In this document: positions 18,671 to 29,214 of the stretch, piece after piece
Layout of the letters: each line of letters opens with the position of its first letter
How positions within the stretch are numbered: position 1 is the first letter of the stretch
NCBI RefSeq assembly: GCF_000332235.1
Contig: NZ_CM001775.1
Span: forward strand, 64,713-128,712
Direction: 5' to 3'
Length of the DNA stretch: 64,000 bases
DNA from: Geminocystis herdmanii PCC 6308
GTDB taxonomy: Bacteria > Cyanobacteriota > Cyanobacteriia > Cyanobacteriales > Cyanobacteriaceae
Notes under the pieces: model-generated
What the model was told of the DNA's origin: nothing
Databases searched by the model: none
The model's input: the letters and a program-made list of their open reading frames with translations, nothing else
Program-made: the position numbers and the translations under genes

Positions 18671-19136
18671 TTTACCTCATTGAGCAGATTTTTATATACT
18701 TATATTCAGTTTTATGATACCATAACTGTACGTTTTTAGTTTAAATTTATTTTAACTAAAATAATGAATTAATTTTAGTTTTTTCCACAAATTATTATGT
18801 TCATATTATCTAAAATGTTACTTGTTTAAAGAATTATAGAGCTATTTTTAAATCATCTTAATTTATCATATAGTAATAGTAAATTATTGAGATAAAAATA
18901 ACTTATTACTTACGAACAATTTTAAAAGTTATAATATAGATAATATCGCAATTTTAGATGAGAAAAATTGAGAATTGATAATTAATAAACAATTCAAAAT
19001 TATTTACTAATATTAAATTTTTCCCCAAAATAAAAATTGCTATATTTATCACCTAAAATCTAGTAATTATCTAAAAAAATAATTTATTATAATTAAAGTA
19101 GAATAGTCATAATAATTTTTCTCATTTTTTTAATCA
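18671..19136. other. 466-base AT-rich gap
   Basis: The gap separates divergent genes (18670 on minus, 19137 on plus). It is very AT-rich with no open frame of coding quality and no clear repeat. It must hold promoters for both sides, but no box stands out. Confidence 0.4.
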
Positions 19137-19850
19137 ATGACAGCTATATATATAAACAATTTGTGTTTTCAATACAATAATAAAAAAATATTTGATAATT
19201 TATCATTAACGGTGCAGGATAAAAGTAAGGTAGGTTTAATTGGTGCAAATGGTGCAGGAAAAACTACGTTATTTTTGTCTATTTGTGGTGTTTTAAGTCC
19301 CCATCAAGGGGAAATTAAATTGTTTGATAAAAAGATTATTTCTCATAATTTTTACCCTGAAATTGGTTTAATTTTTCAAAATCCTGATGATCAATTATTT
19401 TGTCCAACAGTTAAAGATGATATTATTTTTGGTGCTGAAAATTTAGGTTTTTCTCCTGACATAATCGAAAAAAAATTGCAGGAAGTTTTACACGCAACAG
19501 GTATCGAACATTTACAAAATAGAATCCCCCATGAGTTATCAGGAGGAGAAAAATGTATGGTTGCGATCGCTTCTGTATTAATTATGAATCCTCAAATTAT
19601 TTTATATGATGAGCCTAGTGCTAATTTAGACTTAAAAGCAAGGCGTAGATTAATCAATTTTTTACAATCTTCTTCCCAAACAATTTTAATATCTTCCCAT
19701 GATTTGGAGTTAATTTTGGAGGTGTGCGATCGAGTTTTAGTAATGAATCAAGGTAAAATAGTAGCCGATGGCAACCCTAGGGAAATTATGAGTAATGATG
19801 ATTTAATGAGGGAAAATAACCTAGAAATTCCTCCTTCTTTAGCTAGATAA
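19137..19850 (+). CDS. ABC transporter ATP-binding protein (CbiO/EcfA type)
   Basis: Walker A is GANGAGKT (36-43), the Q-loop Gln81 lies in IFQNPDDQLF, the signature is LSGGE (134-138) and Walker B is IILYDEP (154-160), followed by the switch His in ISSHDLE. The PDDQLFCPTVKDDIIFGAENLG block is typical of the CbiO/EcfA branch, which powers uptake of cobalt, nickel or vitamins. No permease (CbiM, CbiQ or EcfT) gene is adjacent, so its partner is elsewhere. Length 237 aa. An ATP-driven metal or vitamin importer is the best guess; the substrate is unknown. Confidence 0.85.
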   Translation: MTAIYINNLCFQYNNKKIFDNLSLTVQDKSKVGLIGANGAGKTTLFLSICGVLSPHQGEIKLFDKKIISHNFYPEIGLIFQNPDDQLFCPTVKDDIIFGAENLGFSPDIIEKKLQEVLHATGIEHLQNRIPHELSGGEKCMVAIASVLIMNPQIILYDEPSANLDLKARRRLINFLQSSSQTILISSHDLELILEVCDRVLVMNQGKIVADGNPREIMSNDDLMRENNLEIPPSLAR

Positions 19851-19854
19851 ATAA

Positions 19855-21006
19855 CTACTTTTTAGCATTAAATTCTGTTAATTTATTTTGAGCAAAAGAT
19901 TTTAATGTTTGAGCTTCGCTATAAACCGTTGTGCCATTTTTAACTTTGTTTAATTGGTTAATAATATCTTGAATTTGAGCAATGCCATTATTTATATCTG
20001 TGGGAGGATTTTGTATTAAAATTTGGATTTTGTCTTGAGCTAAATTTAAACTATTAAGGGCATTTTCTTCCTCAGTTTTTCTGAGTTTTATTTCTGCTAA
20101 ATTTCCTTTATATTCAGCAATTAATTGCCTCGCTTTAATATAACCTTGACCATCTTCTGATGATACTTGTTGTAACTCCTCGATCGCCATTGCCCAGAAT
20201 CCCTCAATTTCTGTCCATTTTTCGAGACTATGGGGCGGATTTTCTCCTAATTGTACTGCTTTCGCCGAAAATTGTTGAGCAGAAACGATAAAAGTGTTAA
20301 ATTTGTCTGTATTTGATTGAATACCTGCTATTTTCTCCAATTCTGCGATATAGTTATTAACCTTAACTTCTGCTTTTTGACCTGCAAAAGTAGTTGATGG
20401 TATCTCTTTTAATTGGTTAATTGCCTGTTGCCATTGTGCGATCGCACCTTCTTGATTATTCTTGTTTTGATAATCATTTTTAGCCTGATTCAAAGCTGAT
20501 TCAGCTTGTTGTAAGAGAGTTTGAGCATTTTTTTCTTGAAAAACTTTAGCTTCCAAATTCCCAACTTTTCCTCGCATATCCTGATAATCCATAGGAGAAT
20601 AGCTCCAACCGTAACCATAGCGCCCCGAATGCCCCCCAAATAAATCACTACGAAAATTTAAAGGAATTTTATTGAGACTATTTTTTGCTTCCTGTAGCTT
20701 TTGTTCTCCTAGTAATATATCATCAATGCTAGTGGCATTATCGATTAATTGTTCACTTTGTTCGACTAAATTAACCGACTTTTTAAAGTGATATTCCGTG
20801 CTAATTTGACTCGGTAATAATAATAATGGTGCTTTTTCTGATACAGGGCGACGAATGGCAGGATAGGGCAAATTAAGAATATAGACAATACCAATGGGAA
20901 TACTGATAAATAAAGTAGTTTTAACTAAGTTATTACCGAAATTTTTTAAATGTTGAATCGGTGTAATAGATGCTTGGGAATCATGGGAAGAAGTAGCCAT
21001 AAACAA
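19855..21006 (-). CDS. membrane-anchored coiled-coil protein (383 aa)
   Basis: No named family is recognised. A single membrane span at about 30-48 (TTLFISIPIGIVYILNL) is followed by a large, mainly helical region with repeated Gln/Asn/Leu-rich helices (LLQQAESALNQAKNDYQNKNN, AIAQWQQAINQLKEIP) that resemble TPR-like helical hairpins. A Gly/Tyr-rich linker (GGHSGRYGYGWSYSPM) lies at about 124-139. It is convergent with the ABC gene, 4 bases away. A structural or periplasmic role is possible. Confidence 0.7.
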   Translation of the reverse strand: MFMATSSHDSQASITPIQHLKNFGNNLVKTTLFISIPIGIVYILNLPYPAIRRPVSEKAPLLLLPSQISTEYHFKKSVNLVEQSEQLIDNATSIDDILLGEQKLQEAKNSLNKIPLNFRSDLFGGHSGRYGYGWSYSPMDYQDMRGKVGNLEAKVFQEKNAQTLLQQAESALNQAKNDYQNKNNQEGAIAQWQQAINQLKEIPSTTFAGQKAEVKVNNYIAELEKIAGIQSNTDKFNTFIVSAQQFSAKAVQLGENPPHSLEKWTEIEGFWAMAIEELQQVSSEDGQGYIKARQLIAEYKGNLAEIKLRKTEEENALNSLNLAQDKIQILIQNPPTDINNGIAQIQDIINQLNKVKNGTTVYSEAQTLKSFAQNKLTEFNAKK

Positions 21007-21046
21007 ACTAGGATTTTGAAACGACTATATAATTGTAGCAAAAAAA

Positions 21047-21102
21047 CTCGATCACTAAAAGTGGCGCTGCTCGATCACTAAAAGTGGCGCTGCGCGATCG
21101 AA
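21047..21102. repeat. GATC-bounded dispersed repeat, two tandem copies
   Basis: Two copies of CGATCACTAAAAGTGGCGCT plus a short tail sit side by side between 19855-21006 and radC, ending in GCGCGATCGA. They belong to the family with copies at 6757-6800, 10641-10670 and 56774-56800. Confidence 0.7.
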
Positions 21103-21184
21103 CTTGCCAATTTTAAAATTATTTGAGTAATCTGTAATAAAAACATTTACAATAAATAAAAAGATTGTTTTGCAGAATAAAACG

Positions 21185-21907
21185 ATGGTTTATAATCTCA
21201 GAATTGCCGATTTACCTTTAAGCGAACGCCCTAGAGAAAGATTATTAGAGCTAGGGGCTAGAAATTTAAGCTCTGCGGAGTTAATCGCCATTTTATTGGG
21301 TACAGGGCAGGGAAAAGGCAAATTATCCGCCGTAGGATTAGCCCAATATATCCTTACTCAACTCAGCGAAAATAAACGAGACCCCTTAGATGTATTGCGA
21401 GAAATTTCACCCTTAGAATTAATGGCAATTCAGGGAATAGGACCGGCTAAAGCCACTACAATATTAGCAGGAGTAGAGTTAGGAAAACGCACCTTTCAAT
21501 TTCGCCCCTCTGCTAAAGCTATCATCGACAGCCCAACGGCTGCAGCGGCGGCTTTTAGTCATGAATTGATGTGGCAGTGTCAAGAACGTTTTGCTGTATT
21601 GCTATTAGATACGAAACATAGCTTAATTAGTACCCAAGTTATCACCATCGGCATTGCTACGGAAACCCTTATTCATCCACGGGAATTATTCCGGGAAGCC
21701 ATAAGACATTCTGCCACAAACATAATTATTGCCCATAACCATCCTTCAGGTAATCTTGAACCTTCGATCGAAGATTTAACCTTAACCGAACAATTATTGC
21801 AATGTGCCAAAATAGTTGGTATTCCCATTCTCGATCATTTGATTATCGGCAATGGTGATTATCGCAGTATTCGTCAAAATAGTACCCTTTGGGAGCAAGA
21901 CAATTAA
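21185..21907 (+). CDS. radC: RadC-family protein (JAMM/MPN domain)
   Basis: The protein has the N-terminal RadC helix-hairpin region ([36 protein letters not shown]) and the metal-binding MPN+ motif [15 protein letters not shown] near residue 180. The family was named for DNA repair, but its real role is uncertain; a metallo-hydrolase fold is clear. A TTG at 21170 would add five codons; ATG 21185 is preferred. Length is 240 aa. It is monocistronic, followed by tandem repeats. Confidence 0.94.
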   Translation: MVYNLRIADLPLSERPRERLLELGARNLSSAELIAILLGTGQGKGKLSAVGLAQYILTQLSENKRDPLDVLREISPLELMAIQGIGPAKATTILAGVELGKRTFQFRPSAKAIIDSPTAAAAAFSHELMWQCQERFAVLLLDTKHSLISTQVITIGIATETLIHPRELFREAIRHSATNIIIAHNHPSGNLEPSIEDLTLTEQLLQCAKIVGIPILDHLIIGNGDYRSIRQNSTLWEQDN

Positions 21908-21941
21908 GAATTAAGAATTAAGAATTAAGAATTAAGAATGC
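21905..21941. repeat. ATTAAGA tandem repeat
   Basis: About five copies of the 7-base unit AATTAAG follow radC directly after its stop. It is a typical cyanobacterial short tandem repeat and may act as a spacer. Confidence 0.75.
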
Positions 21942-21962
21942 TAGAGTAATTTCTGATTATTT

Positions 21963-22481
21963 TTAACCTTCTTTAACAGAATAATTAAAAGGAAAATTAC
22001 TCTGTAATTGTATTAACTCATCACGATGAGCTTGAATCGTAATTAAAGTATCTGTAGATGAATTATTATTATCTAAACGAAAGACTATTTTTTCGATTCT
22101 TCCTGCACCTTTCCAGTAAAAAAAACCGGCTAAAGGACAAAAAATTAATAACCAAATAAATAGATAGGTTTCGGTGTCAAATAACATCGATAAAACTAAC
22201 GCAAAACAGAATAATCCACAACCAGCTAAAAAACTCAAAAAAACCGCTAAAAAGATGCTAGGAGAAACAAAACCCTCCAAACTAACTTTATTTGTTTCAG
22301 GCTCGATCGAGCTTACTTTATAGGAGCGATTTTGAAAATAATCCCTTAAATAACTTAATATATTATCTTGACTATCTTCACAAGAAATAGTAACAATTTC
22401 AGTACGATCTTTGATGCTTCCTCTGATGAAAAAAAACAAACCAATCATTAATAAAAGAGTAAGTAAAAATGTAGAAATCAT
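21963..22481 (-). CDS. cytochrome b6f cofactor-assembly (CCB1-like) membrane protein
   Basis: The protein starts with a membrane span (TFLLTLLLMIGLFFFIRG), then a soluble segment KDRTEIV and a two-span hairpin (FLAVFLSFLAGCGLFCFALVLSMLF, LFIWLLIFCPLAGFFYW). This order matches proteins annotated as cofactor assembly of complex C subunit B (CCB1), needed for covalent attachment of heme c-n to cytochrome b6. The match rests on recalled pattern. Length (172 aa) fits. It would act in the thylakoid membrane. Confidence 0.62.
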   Translation of the reverse strand: MISTFLLTLLLMIGLFFFIRGSIKDRTEIVTISCEDSQDNILSYLRDYFQNRSYKVSSIEPETNKVSLEGFVSPSIFLAVFLSFLAGCGLFCFALVLSMLFDTETYLFIWLLIFCPLAGFFYWKGAGRIEKIVFRLDNNNSSTDTLITIQAHRDELIQLQSNFPFNYSVKEG

Positions 22482-22489
22482 AATTATTA

Positions 22490-22586
22490 GGTATTAGGTA
22501 TTAGGTGTTAGGTGTTAGGGAGTTAGGGTTACATTACAAAATTGTTAATTGTTAATTCTTAATTGTTAATTCTTAATTCTTGATTA
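22490..22586. repeat. tandem repeats between the CCB1-like gene and ppk
   Basis: TTAGGTATTAGGTGTTAGG units are followed by TTAATTGTTAATTCTTAAT units. Both are short tandem repeats of a type that recurs in this chromosome. No gene is present. Confidence 0.7.
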
Positions 22587-24743
22587 TTAATTATTACTGA
22601 CAGATTCCATCGCCATATCCATTAAAATTTGATGGGTATTGATGGGTTTTTCTTCGGGTTTACATTGACGGCGAATATAACTACCATCGCTTTGTAATTC
22701 CCAAGATTGTTGATTGTCAGACAACATAATTCCGAGAATTTCTTGTAATTGTTTGAGCAAATTTCGATCGTCAATGGGAGTAATGGCTTCCACTCGACGA
22801 GAGAGATTCCTTCCCATCCAATCCGCACTACCGATATAAATTTCCTCGTCACTGTTATTATGGAAATAGAAAATCCGAGAATGTTCGAGAAAACGACCGA
22901 TAATACTAATTACTCTAATATTATCGCTGATACCTTCAACATTTGGTCTTAGGCTACAAATTCCTCTCAAAATTAAGTCTATTTTTACCCCCGCTTGAGA
23001 TGCTTTATATAAGGCTTGAATCACAGGTACATCGACTAAAGAGTTCATTTTTGCCACAATTCTCCCCGTACTACCATTACGACAATGTTCGGCTTCTCTT
23101 TCAATCATCGCAATCATTCGATCGCGCATAGTTACAGGTGCAACCAAGAGTTTACGGAATACTTTTTGTTTAGAATAACCTGTCAAAAAATTAAATAAAT
23201 CCGTTAAATCCGCCCCTAAATCTTCCCGACAACTAATTAAACCTAAATCAGTATAAAGTTTAGCTGTTTTTGGATTGTAATTTCCAGTACCTATATGGAC
23301 ATAACGGCGAATTTTCTCTTTTTCTTTTCGCACCACTAAAATAACTTTAGTATGGGTTTTTAAACCGACTAAACCATAAACAACATGGACTCCCGCTTTT
23401 TCTAATTTTCTCGCCCAAAGAATGTTATTTTCTTCATCAAAACGAGCTTTTAATTCGACTAATGCCACTACTTGTTTACCATTTTCGGCGGCATCAATCA
23501 AGGCTTTGATAATAGGAGAATCCCCCGAAGTACGATACAGCGTCATTTTTATCGCCATGACATTTCGATCGTGCGCTGCTTGAGTGATAAACTGTTGTAC
23601 AGTAGCGGTAAAAGAGTGATAGGGATGATGTAGCATTAAATCCCCTTTGCGAATCATGGCAAAAAATTCCTCACTGACATTGTTGTCATCGTCATTTTCT
23701 GTCGCCATTTCCAACTTTTGAAATTGATCAAAAGGAGGAGGTATAATGCCATTCCAAGGGGCATCTTTTAAATGTGGCAAGGGTAAACCAGTCAAAGCAA
23801 ATAAATCACTTAAACCCAATAAACCATCGATTTCGTAAATATCCATATCCTCTAAACCCAAGCCTTGCATCAACATTTCTTTCATGGTGTCAGGCATGGA
23901 GGGATGAATCTCTAAGCGTACTGCCGAACCTGCAAAACGGCGTTTTCGTAGTTCTTGTTGTATTGCTAATAATAAATCGTCTGCTTCGTCTTCTTGTACC
24001 CCTAAATCCGCATCCCTTGTCAAACGAAAATTATGGCATTCTTGCACGTTCATGCCCGGAAATAAGGATTCTAAGTGATGTGCCATCACTTGTTCAAGGG
24101 GTACACCAACCCAGAGCATATTCTCATCTGTATTTCCAGCTTGTTGTAATTCAGCAGGAAAAGTGACAAAACGGGGGAGTGTCTTAGGTACTTTGACTCT
24201 AGCGAATAATTCTGCCCCCGTATCAGGATTTTTGACTAATACGGCTAAATTTAAGCTCAAATTAGACATATGGGGGAAAGGATGACTAGGATCAACGGCA
24301 AGGGGAGTAAGTACAGGAAAGATGTTATTATCAAAATATTGATGTAAATAATTTCGTTGTTCTTGATTTAAGTCAACAAAATTAATGAGGTGTATTCCAT
24401 GATTAATTAACTCTTTTTTGAGGTTATATTCAAAGTTTTCTACTTGCTGTTTTACTAAGGGGCGTAATCTTTGATTAATTTCTTTAATTTGTTGTAATGG
24501 AGTTCTACCATCAGGGGTTAATTTTGTTACTTCCGCTTCTATTTGACGTTTTAAAGCGGCAACTCTTACCATAAAAAATTCATCTAAATTCGCACTAAAA
24601 ATAGCAGTAAATTTTAATCTTTCTAAGAGTAAGGTTTTTTCGTTTAAGGCTTCTTGTAATACTCGATAGTTGAACTCTAACCAACTGAATTCTCTATTAA
24701 AATAATACTGAGGATTTTTTAAATTAATGGTTTGATCTTTCAT
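22587..24743 (-). CDS. ppk: polyphosphate kinase 1
   Basis: Ppk1 transfers the gamma phosphate of ATP to inorganic polyphosphate, in reverse at need, for phosphate storage. The N-terminal FNREFSWLEFNYRVLQEA and NLDEFFMVRVA blocks and the catalytic-domain motif VHIGTGNYNPKTAKLYTDLGL, with the phosphorylated His in YVHIGTGN, are conserved. MMLHHPYHSF and GSADWMGRNLSRR also match. Length (718 aa) is normal. It is read on the minus strand before hemW, which starts 1400 bases upstream, with tandem repeats in the gap. Confidence 0.97.
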   Translation of the reverse strand: MKDQTINLKNPQYYFNREFSWLEFNYRVLQEALNEKTLLLERLKFTAIFSANLDEFFMVRVAALKRQIEAEVTKLTPDGRTPLQQIKEINQRLRPLVKQQVENFEYNLKKELINHGIHLINFVDLNQEQRNYLHQYFDNNIFPVLTPLAVDPSHPFPHMSNLSLNLAVLVKNPDTGAELFARVKVPKTLPRFVTFPAELQQAGNTDENMLWVGVPLEQVMAHHLESLFPGMNVQECHNFRLTRDADLGVQEDEADDLLLAIQQELRKRRFAGSAVRLEIHPSMPDTMKEMLMQGLGLEDMDIYEIDGLLGLSDLFALTGLPLPHLKDAPWNGIIPPPFDQFQKLEMATENDDDNNVSEEFFAMIRKGDLMLHHPYHSFTATVQQFITQAAHDRNVMAIKMTLYRTSGDSPIIKALIDAAENGKQVVALVELKARFDEENNILWARKLEKAGVHVVYGLVGLKTHTKVILVVRKEKEKIRRYVHIGTGNYNPKTAKLYTDLGLISCREDLGADLTDLFNFLTGYSKQKVFRKLLVAPVTMRDRMIAMIEREAEHCRNGSTGRIVAKMNSLVDVPVIQALYKASQAGVKIDLILRGICSLRPNVEGISDNIRVISIIGRFLEHSRIFYFHNNSDEEIYIGSADWMGRNLSRRVEAITPIDDRNLLKQLQEILGIMLSDNQQSWELQSDGSYIRRQCKPEEKPINTHQILMDMAMESVSNN

Positions 24744-24955
24744 TGTTAATAATTAATTTAGGATATAGAAATCGAGTAATGAGTAATGAGTAATAAGTAA
24801 TAAGTTAAGAAATTTACATTTTCCACCCTAAAATAGATTTTACCTGATACCTAACACCTAATCTTAATCAAAATACTTTTTATTACCCCTTGTTCATATC
24901 TTATCCTGAGTCGATCGAGTCGTAAGTTATGATTTGGTTAAACTGTGGTTTTTCG
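24744..24955. repeat. gap with short tandem repeats
   Basis: GAGTAATGAGTAATGAG units at 24776-24815 and the phrase ACCTGATACCTAACACC near 24842, which is shared with about 6652. No open frame of coding quality. Confidence 0.6.
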
Positions 24956-26143
24956 TTAATTTTCTATTTCTAATTCGGCAAATAATGCGGTTAAAATTGT
25001 ATTTGAGTACAAAAAGCCTTGAGAATCTGCTAAACTAAGTCGATCGAGTTGTTGATTAAAAATTACTAAACCGTCATCTAAAAAAGTTTTGAGGCATGAT
25101 AGGATTCGATCGTAAATTTCTTGACCAAAATTAGTTTTAATTAAGGCTAAATCAACACCTTTTTTGAGTCTTAAACCTAACATTAAAGTTTCTAATAATT
25201 TCTCATTATTAGTAGTAGGAGAAATATCTATTTTTCCTTTATTTTCTTCATAGATTTTAACCCATGTAAAATATTCTTTTCGGGTACGAGGGCGAGTAAA
25301 ACGTTGATTTTCCGTATAACTAGCCCCTCCCATGCCAAAACCGTGATAAAATTCGTTATGCCAATAAACTTGATTATGACGACATTCATAACCTTCTTTA
25401 CTATAGTTAGAAATTTCATAATGATTATATCCTGCTTCCCTCAATTTTTCTGAGGCTAAACAATACATTTTTGCGGTGATTTCATTGGGGGGTAATGGGT
25501 TATCCCCGTCAACATATTTTTTACCAAAAGCCGTGACGGATTCTAACACTAAATCATAACAGGATAGGTGTTTTGGTTGCAGTTCGATCGATCTTTCTAA
25601 AGACTCTAACCAATCTTCCATAGTTTGATGAGGTAAACCCGAAATTAAGTCTAAACTCCAATTGTCAAAACCTGCTTGATGAATCCATTCGATCGATTGA
25701 TTTATGTCTGCTATTCTATGTGTTCTACCACAGATTTCTAGTAAATTATTTTGAAAGGCTTGGACTCCTAAACTAACTCGATTGATACCTAATTTTTGAT
25801 ACTGTTTGAGTTTAGTTAAATCAAAAGTTGCTGGATCAATTTCTAAAGAAATTTCTGCATTTTTACTAATACTAAAATGTTCATTTAAAGTAATTAAAAT
25901 TTTTTCTAAACCTTCAACCGCAAGGAGAGAAGGAGTACCTCCGCCAAAAAAAATTGTTTCTAAACTAGAGGTATTTTCGGAAGAAGTAGCTATAATTTCT
26001 TGACAGAGAAAATCAACATATTCTGTTTGCCAAGGAGAGTAATTATTACCACTATTATCCCCTAAAACTGTTATGGGAAAATCACAATAAAAACATCGCC
26101 TTTTACAAAAAGGAATGTGAATATAAGCTGACTTAATCATCAT
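24956..26143 (-). CDS. hemW: HemW, radical SAM heme chaperone
   Basis: HemW binds heme and transfers it to apoproteins; older records call it oxygen-independent coproporphyrinogen oxidase. The radical SAM cluster motif is CKRRCFYC with Cys13, Cys17 and Cys20, after the N-terminal AYIHIPF. The block FFGGGTPSLL follows, and YWHNEFYHGFGMGGASY is typical of HemW. Cys and fold features of the true HemN (a longer N-terminal arm) are missing. Length (395 aa) is right. Confidence 0.94.
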   Translation of the reverse strand: MMIKSAYIHIPFCKRRCFYCDFPITVLGDNSGNNYSPWQTEYVDFLCQEIIATSSENTSSLETIFFGGGTPSLLAVEGLEKILITLNEHFSISKNAEISLEIDPATFDLTKLKQYQKLGINRVSLGVQAFQNNLLEICGRTHRIADINQSIEWIHQAGFDNWSLDLISGLPHQTMEDWLESLERSIELQPKHLSCYDLVLESVTAFGKKYVDGDNPLPPNEITAKMYCLASEKLREAGYNHYEISNYSKEGYECRHNQVYWHNEFYHGFGMGGASYTENQRFTRPRTRKEYFTWVKIYEENKGKIDISPTTNNEKLLETLMLGLRLKKGVDLALIKTNFGQEIYDRILSCLKTFLDDGLVIFNQQLDRLSLADSQGFLYSNTILTALFAELEIEN

Positions 26144-26492
26144 ATAAAAAAATTAAGAATTGAGAATTGAGAATTGAGAATTGAGAATTTGATCATTTTT
26201 GTAAAAATATAGTTAAAGAAAGTTAACTTTTGTGGTGAGGAATGAAATTCATTCCCTTAGACATTTGGAAAAAATGGGTAAAAAAAAGATATTAACCCAG
26301 ATGGATTGAATATTATTTAACCACTACAAAATTATTGATTTTTTTTCTATGGTTTTATTTATAGGTAACTTTTCCAAAATAAAAGTAATTATCTCTAAAT
26401 GTCCTTAACTTTAGATAAAATTAAAGGGCTTTTTTACTTTTATGCTTATAATTAGAGATGAATAAATTAATGTAGAACCGTACTTTTTTCCT
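26144..26492. other. 349-base gap with tandem repeats
   Basis: AATTGAGAATTGAGAATTG units lie at 26158-26186 just before hemW. The remainder up to 26492 has no gene, and no box can be defined for the small protein that follows. Confidence 0.5.
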
Positions 26493-26675
26493 ATGGATTT
26501 ATCTATTCATGATGTTATCAATCATAGTTTATTATTTGCACAAATGATCGAAGATCCTGATCTTATGGGTAAAGTGACTGAGGCTTGGAAAAATTTTGTA
26601 GAAACTGGACAAAGTTGGGCTTTATTAATTGGTGTCTTTATTGGCTATTTCTTTGCTAATTTTACCCGTTTTTAA
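26493..26675 (+). CDS. small membrane protein (60 aa)
   Basis: The 60-residue product has an amphipathic N-terminal half (SIHDVINHSLLFAQMIEDPDL) and one membrane span (ALLIGVFIGYFFANFT). The arrangement resembles small conserved cyanobacterial proteins, but I cannot name it. It sits upstream of argH on the same strand with an 87-base gap. Confidence 0.65.
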   Translation: MDLSIHDVINHSLLFAQMIEDPDLMGKVTEAWKNFVETGQSWALLIGVFIGYFFANFTRF

Positions 26676-26762
26676 ATGTCTCAGGATAATGTAACAAATA
26701 ATACCATTAATCAACCATTTTCAGCAAAAAATATCGATAGTAACTATCATATATAACTCACC

Positions 26763-28145
26763 GTGACTAAAAAACAAACTTGGAGCGATCGATTTGAAAC
26801 CTCTTTACATCCAGTTATTGCCGTTTTTAACGCTAGTATCGGCTTTGATATTGAATTAATTGAATATGATCTCACTGGATCGACTGCTCATGCTAAAATG
26901 CTCGGTCATACGGGAATTATTACCCCCGAAGAAGCTCAAACTTTAATCGATGGTTTAGCACAAATTCGTCAAGAATACCGTGACGGCAATTTTAACCCCG
27001 GTGTTGATCAAGAAGATGTACACTTTGCCGTAGAAAGACGTTTAACGGAAATTGTGGGAGATGTAGGGAAAAAATTACACACCGCTCGATCGAGAAATGA
27101 TCAAGTTGGTACAGATATTCGTCTATATTTACGGGATCAAATTGAGCAAATTAGAGGATTATTGAGAGATTGGCAGAAAGCGTTATTAAACCACGCAGAA
27201 AACCACATTGAAACCCTCATACCGGGTTATACTCACCTACAACGGGCACAACCCATTAGTTTAGCCCACCATCTCATGGCGTATTGTCAAATGGCGCAAC
27301 GGGATTGGGAAAGACTAGGACAAATATACGATCGAACCAATATCTCTCCCCTTGGTTGTGGAGCATTAGCAGGTACTACTTTTCCTATCGATCGACATTT
27401 CAGTGCTCAGGAATTAGGATTTGCTAGTGTATATGAGAATAGCCTAGATGGTGTGAGCGATCGAGATTTTGCCATCGAATTTTTATGCGCTTCTAGCTTG
27501 ATTATGGTACACCTTAGCCGTATCAGTGAAGAAATGATTTTGTGGGCTTCCCAAGAATTTAGCTTTATTACTCTAAAAGACAACTGCTCTACGGGTTCAA
27601 GTATCATGCCTCAGAAGAAAAACCCTGATATACCCGAATTAGTGCGAGGCAAAACAGGGCGAGTTTTTGGGCATTTACAAGGCTTGTTAACCATCATGAA
27701 AGGTTTACCCCTTGCCTACAACAAAGACTTACAGGAAGACAAAGAAGCCATTTTCGATAGCGTTAACACCGTCAAAGGTTGCCTTACTGCCATGACAATT
27801 TTACTGTCGGAAGGCTTAGAATTTCGTACCAGTCGCCTAGAGGAAGCCGTTAACGAAGATTTCTCAAACGCCACCGATGTTGCGGATTATTTAGCCTCTA
27901 AAGGTGTACCCTTCCGAGAAGCCTATAATCTAGTCGGTAAAGTAGTTAAAACCAGTCTCTCTGCTGGAAAACTCCTCAAGGATTTAACCCTTGAAGAATG
28001 GAAGGCTTTGCATCCTGCCTTTGAGTCTGACATCTATAGTGCGATCGCTCCTAAACAAGTGGTATCCGCTCGAAATAGCTATGGTGGCACTGGTTTTGAG
28101 CAAATTAAACGCTCGATCAGCAATCTCAAAGACAAAATGAAATAG
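26763..28145 (+). CDS. argH: argininosuccinate lyase
   Basis: ArgH splits argininosuccinate to arginine and fumarate, the last step of arginine synthesis. The superfamily signature [12 protein letters not shown] and the N-terminal [21 protein letters not shown] are present, with [10 protein letters not shown] in the substrate site. The start is GTG at 26763, giving 460 aa, a usual length. It belongs to the same superfamily as fumC in this window. The 3' end is followed by tandem repeats. Confidence 0.97.
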   Translation: MTKKQTWSDRFETSLHPVIAVFNASIGFDIELIEYDLTGSTAHAKMLGHTGIITPEEAQTLIDGLAQIRQEYRDGNFNPGVDQEDVHFAVERRLTEIVGDVGKKLHTARSRNDQVGTDIRLYLRDQIEQIRGLLRDWQKALLNHAENHIETLIPGYTHLQRAQPISLAHHLMAYCQMAQRDWERLGQIYDRTNISPLGCGALAGTTFPIDRHFSAQELGFASVYENSLDGVSDRDFAIEFLCASSLIMVHLSRISEEMILWASQEFSFITLKDNCSTGSSIMPQKKNPDIPELVRGKTGRVFGHLQGLLTIMKGLPLAYNKDLQEDKEAIFDSVNTVKGCLTAMTILLSEGLEFRTSRLEEAVNEDFSNATDVADYLASKGVPFREAYNLVGKVVKTSLSAGKLLKDLTLEEWKALHPAFESDIYSAIAPKQVVSARNSYGGTGFEQIKRSISNLKDKMK

Positions 28146-28788
28146 TGAATAGTGAATAGTGAATAGTGAATAGTGAGTAGGTTATTAGACTTCTCCAGAA
28201 AAAATACTTACTGTTATATAAAACTTACTCATAGTTACCTATGACGTTTACTTCTTGCTTCTACCAGTCAAGTCGGCTTGATACTGTCCACAAGCGTTGA
28301 TTCGGGTGTAACCCACCCTACTTTTATTATTCTAATTAATTGATTAATCTTGAATAATAACTAATTTTTATTTAATTTAATCTTTAAATTAAATAGTTTT
28401 AACAGTCTTGGTTATCGACTTCATTAAAAGCTAACATATTTTAAAAAAAATGTCAACCTTTATCCCGTGAGTAGGTATAAACAACTATAATAAACTATTA
28501 GTTAACAGTTAAAAGCTCTTGTTCGTAGTAGGAGTTTTAACCCTTATTTTCCCATTCTCCCAATGTCTAAGCTAGGACGCATCTAAGTTTACTGATAACG
28601 GTAGGCAAAAGGCAAGAGGCAATAATTAAGAGTTGTAGCCATTTTAAAAATTAGTAAAAAATGCAAGTTAAATGCGTTTTAGCTTATTGACGATCGACTT
28701 CGCAAATTGCTAAGATTGAAGGGTTGTTAATCAACAATAAAGGAAAACAAATGATAATAGTAAACCTTATCTTCAAATTAACTTGCTT
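28146..28788. other. 643-base gap with tandem repeats
   Basis: GTGAATAGTGAATAGTG units follow argH at 28145-28180. Near 28515 is a partial copy of the GTAGTGA... inverted-repeat element seen at 4511 and 34779. The rest is AT-rich without a coding frame. Confidence 0.5.
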
Positions 28789-29094
28789 ATGCACATTATT
28801 AGTAAAACCGCCTTGAAGGAATTTTGGGAAAAAAATCCTTATGCAAAAGACGCTTTAATATCTTGGTACAAAATTACAAGCAAAAGTCAATGGCAATGTT
28901 TTCAAGATGTTCGTCAAACTTTTGATAAAGCTGATTTTGTTGGGCAACTAACGGTTTTTAATATTTGTAGAAACAATTATAGATTGATCACTAAAATTAA
29001 TTTTAGGACAGGAAAAGTCTATATTAGAGCAGTGTTAACTCATGCAGAATATGATAGGAATCTATGGAAAAAAGATTCTTGGTTTTCCAAGTAA
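28789..29094 (+). CDS. higB: HigB-type mRNA interferase toxin
   Basis: The product (102 aa) matches HigB toxins along its length: MHIISKTALKEFWEKNPYA, WQCFQDVRQTF, NNYRLITKINF and VLTHAEYDR. HigB cleaves mRNA in translating ribosomes. The frame is open two codons upstream to a TTG at 28783, but ATG 28789 is preferred. It precedes higA by 120 bases, the toxin-first order typical of higBA. Confidence 0.92.
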   Translation: MHIISKTALKEFWEKNPYAKDALISWYKITSKSQWQCFQDVRQTFDKADFVGQLTVFNICRNNYRLITKINFRTGKVYIRAVLTHAEYDRNLWKKDSWFSK

Positions 29095-29214
29095 AAATCC
29101 AGTTAGATAAACATTAAGTTATATCTAAATTTATCATTTTGTTTTCCTTTATGCCTTAATTCAGTACCATTGAAATTACTCAATTTTTTCTGAATATTTA
29201 TAATATTAGTATCT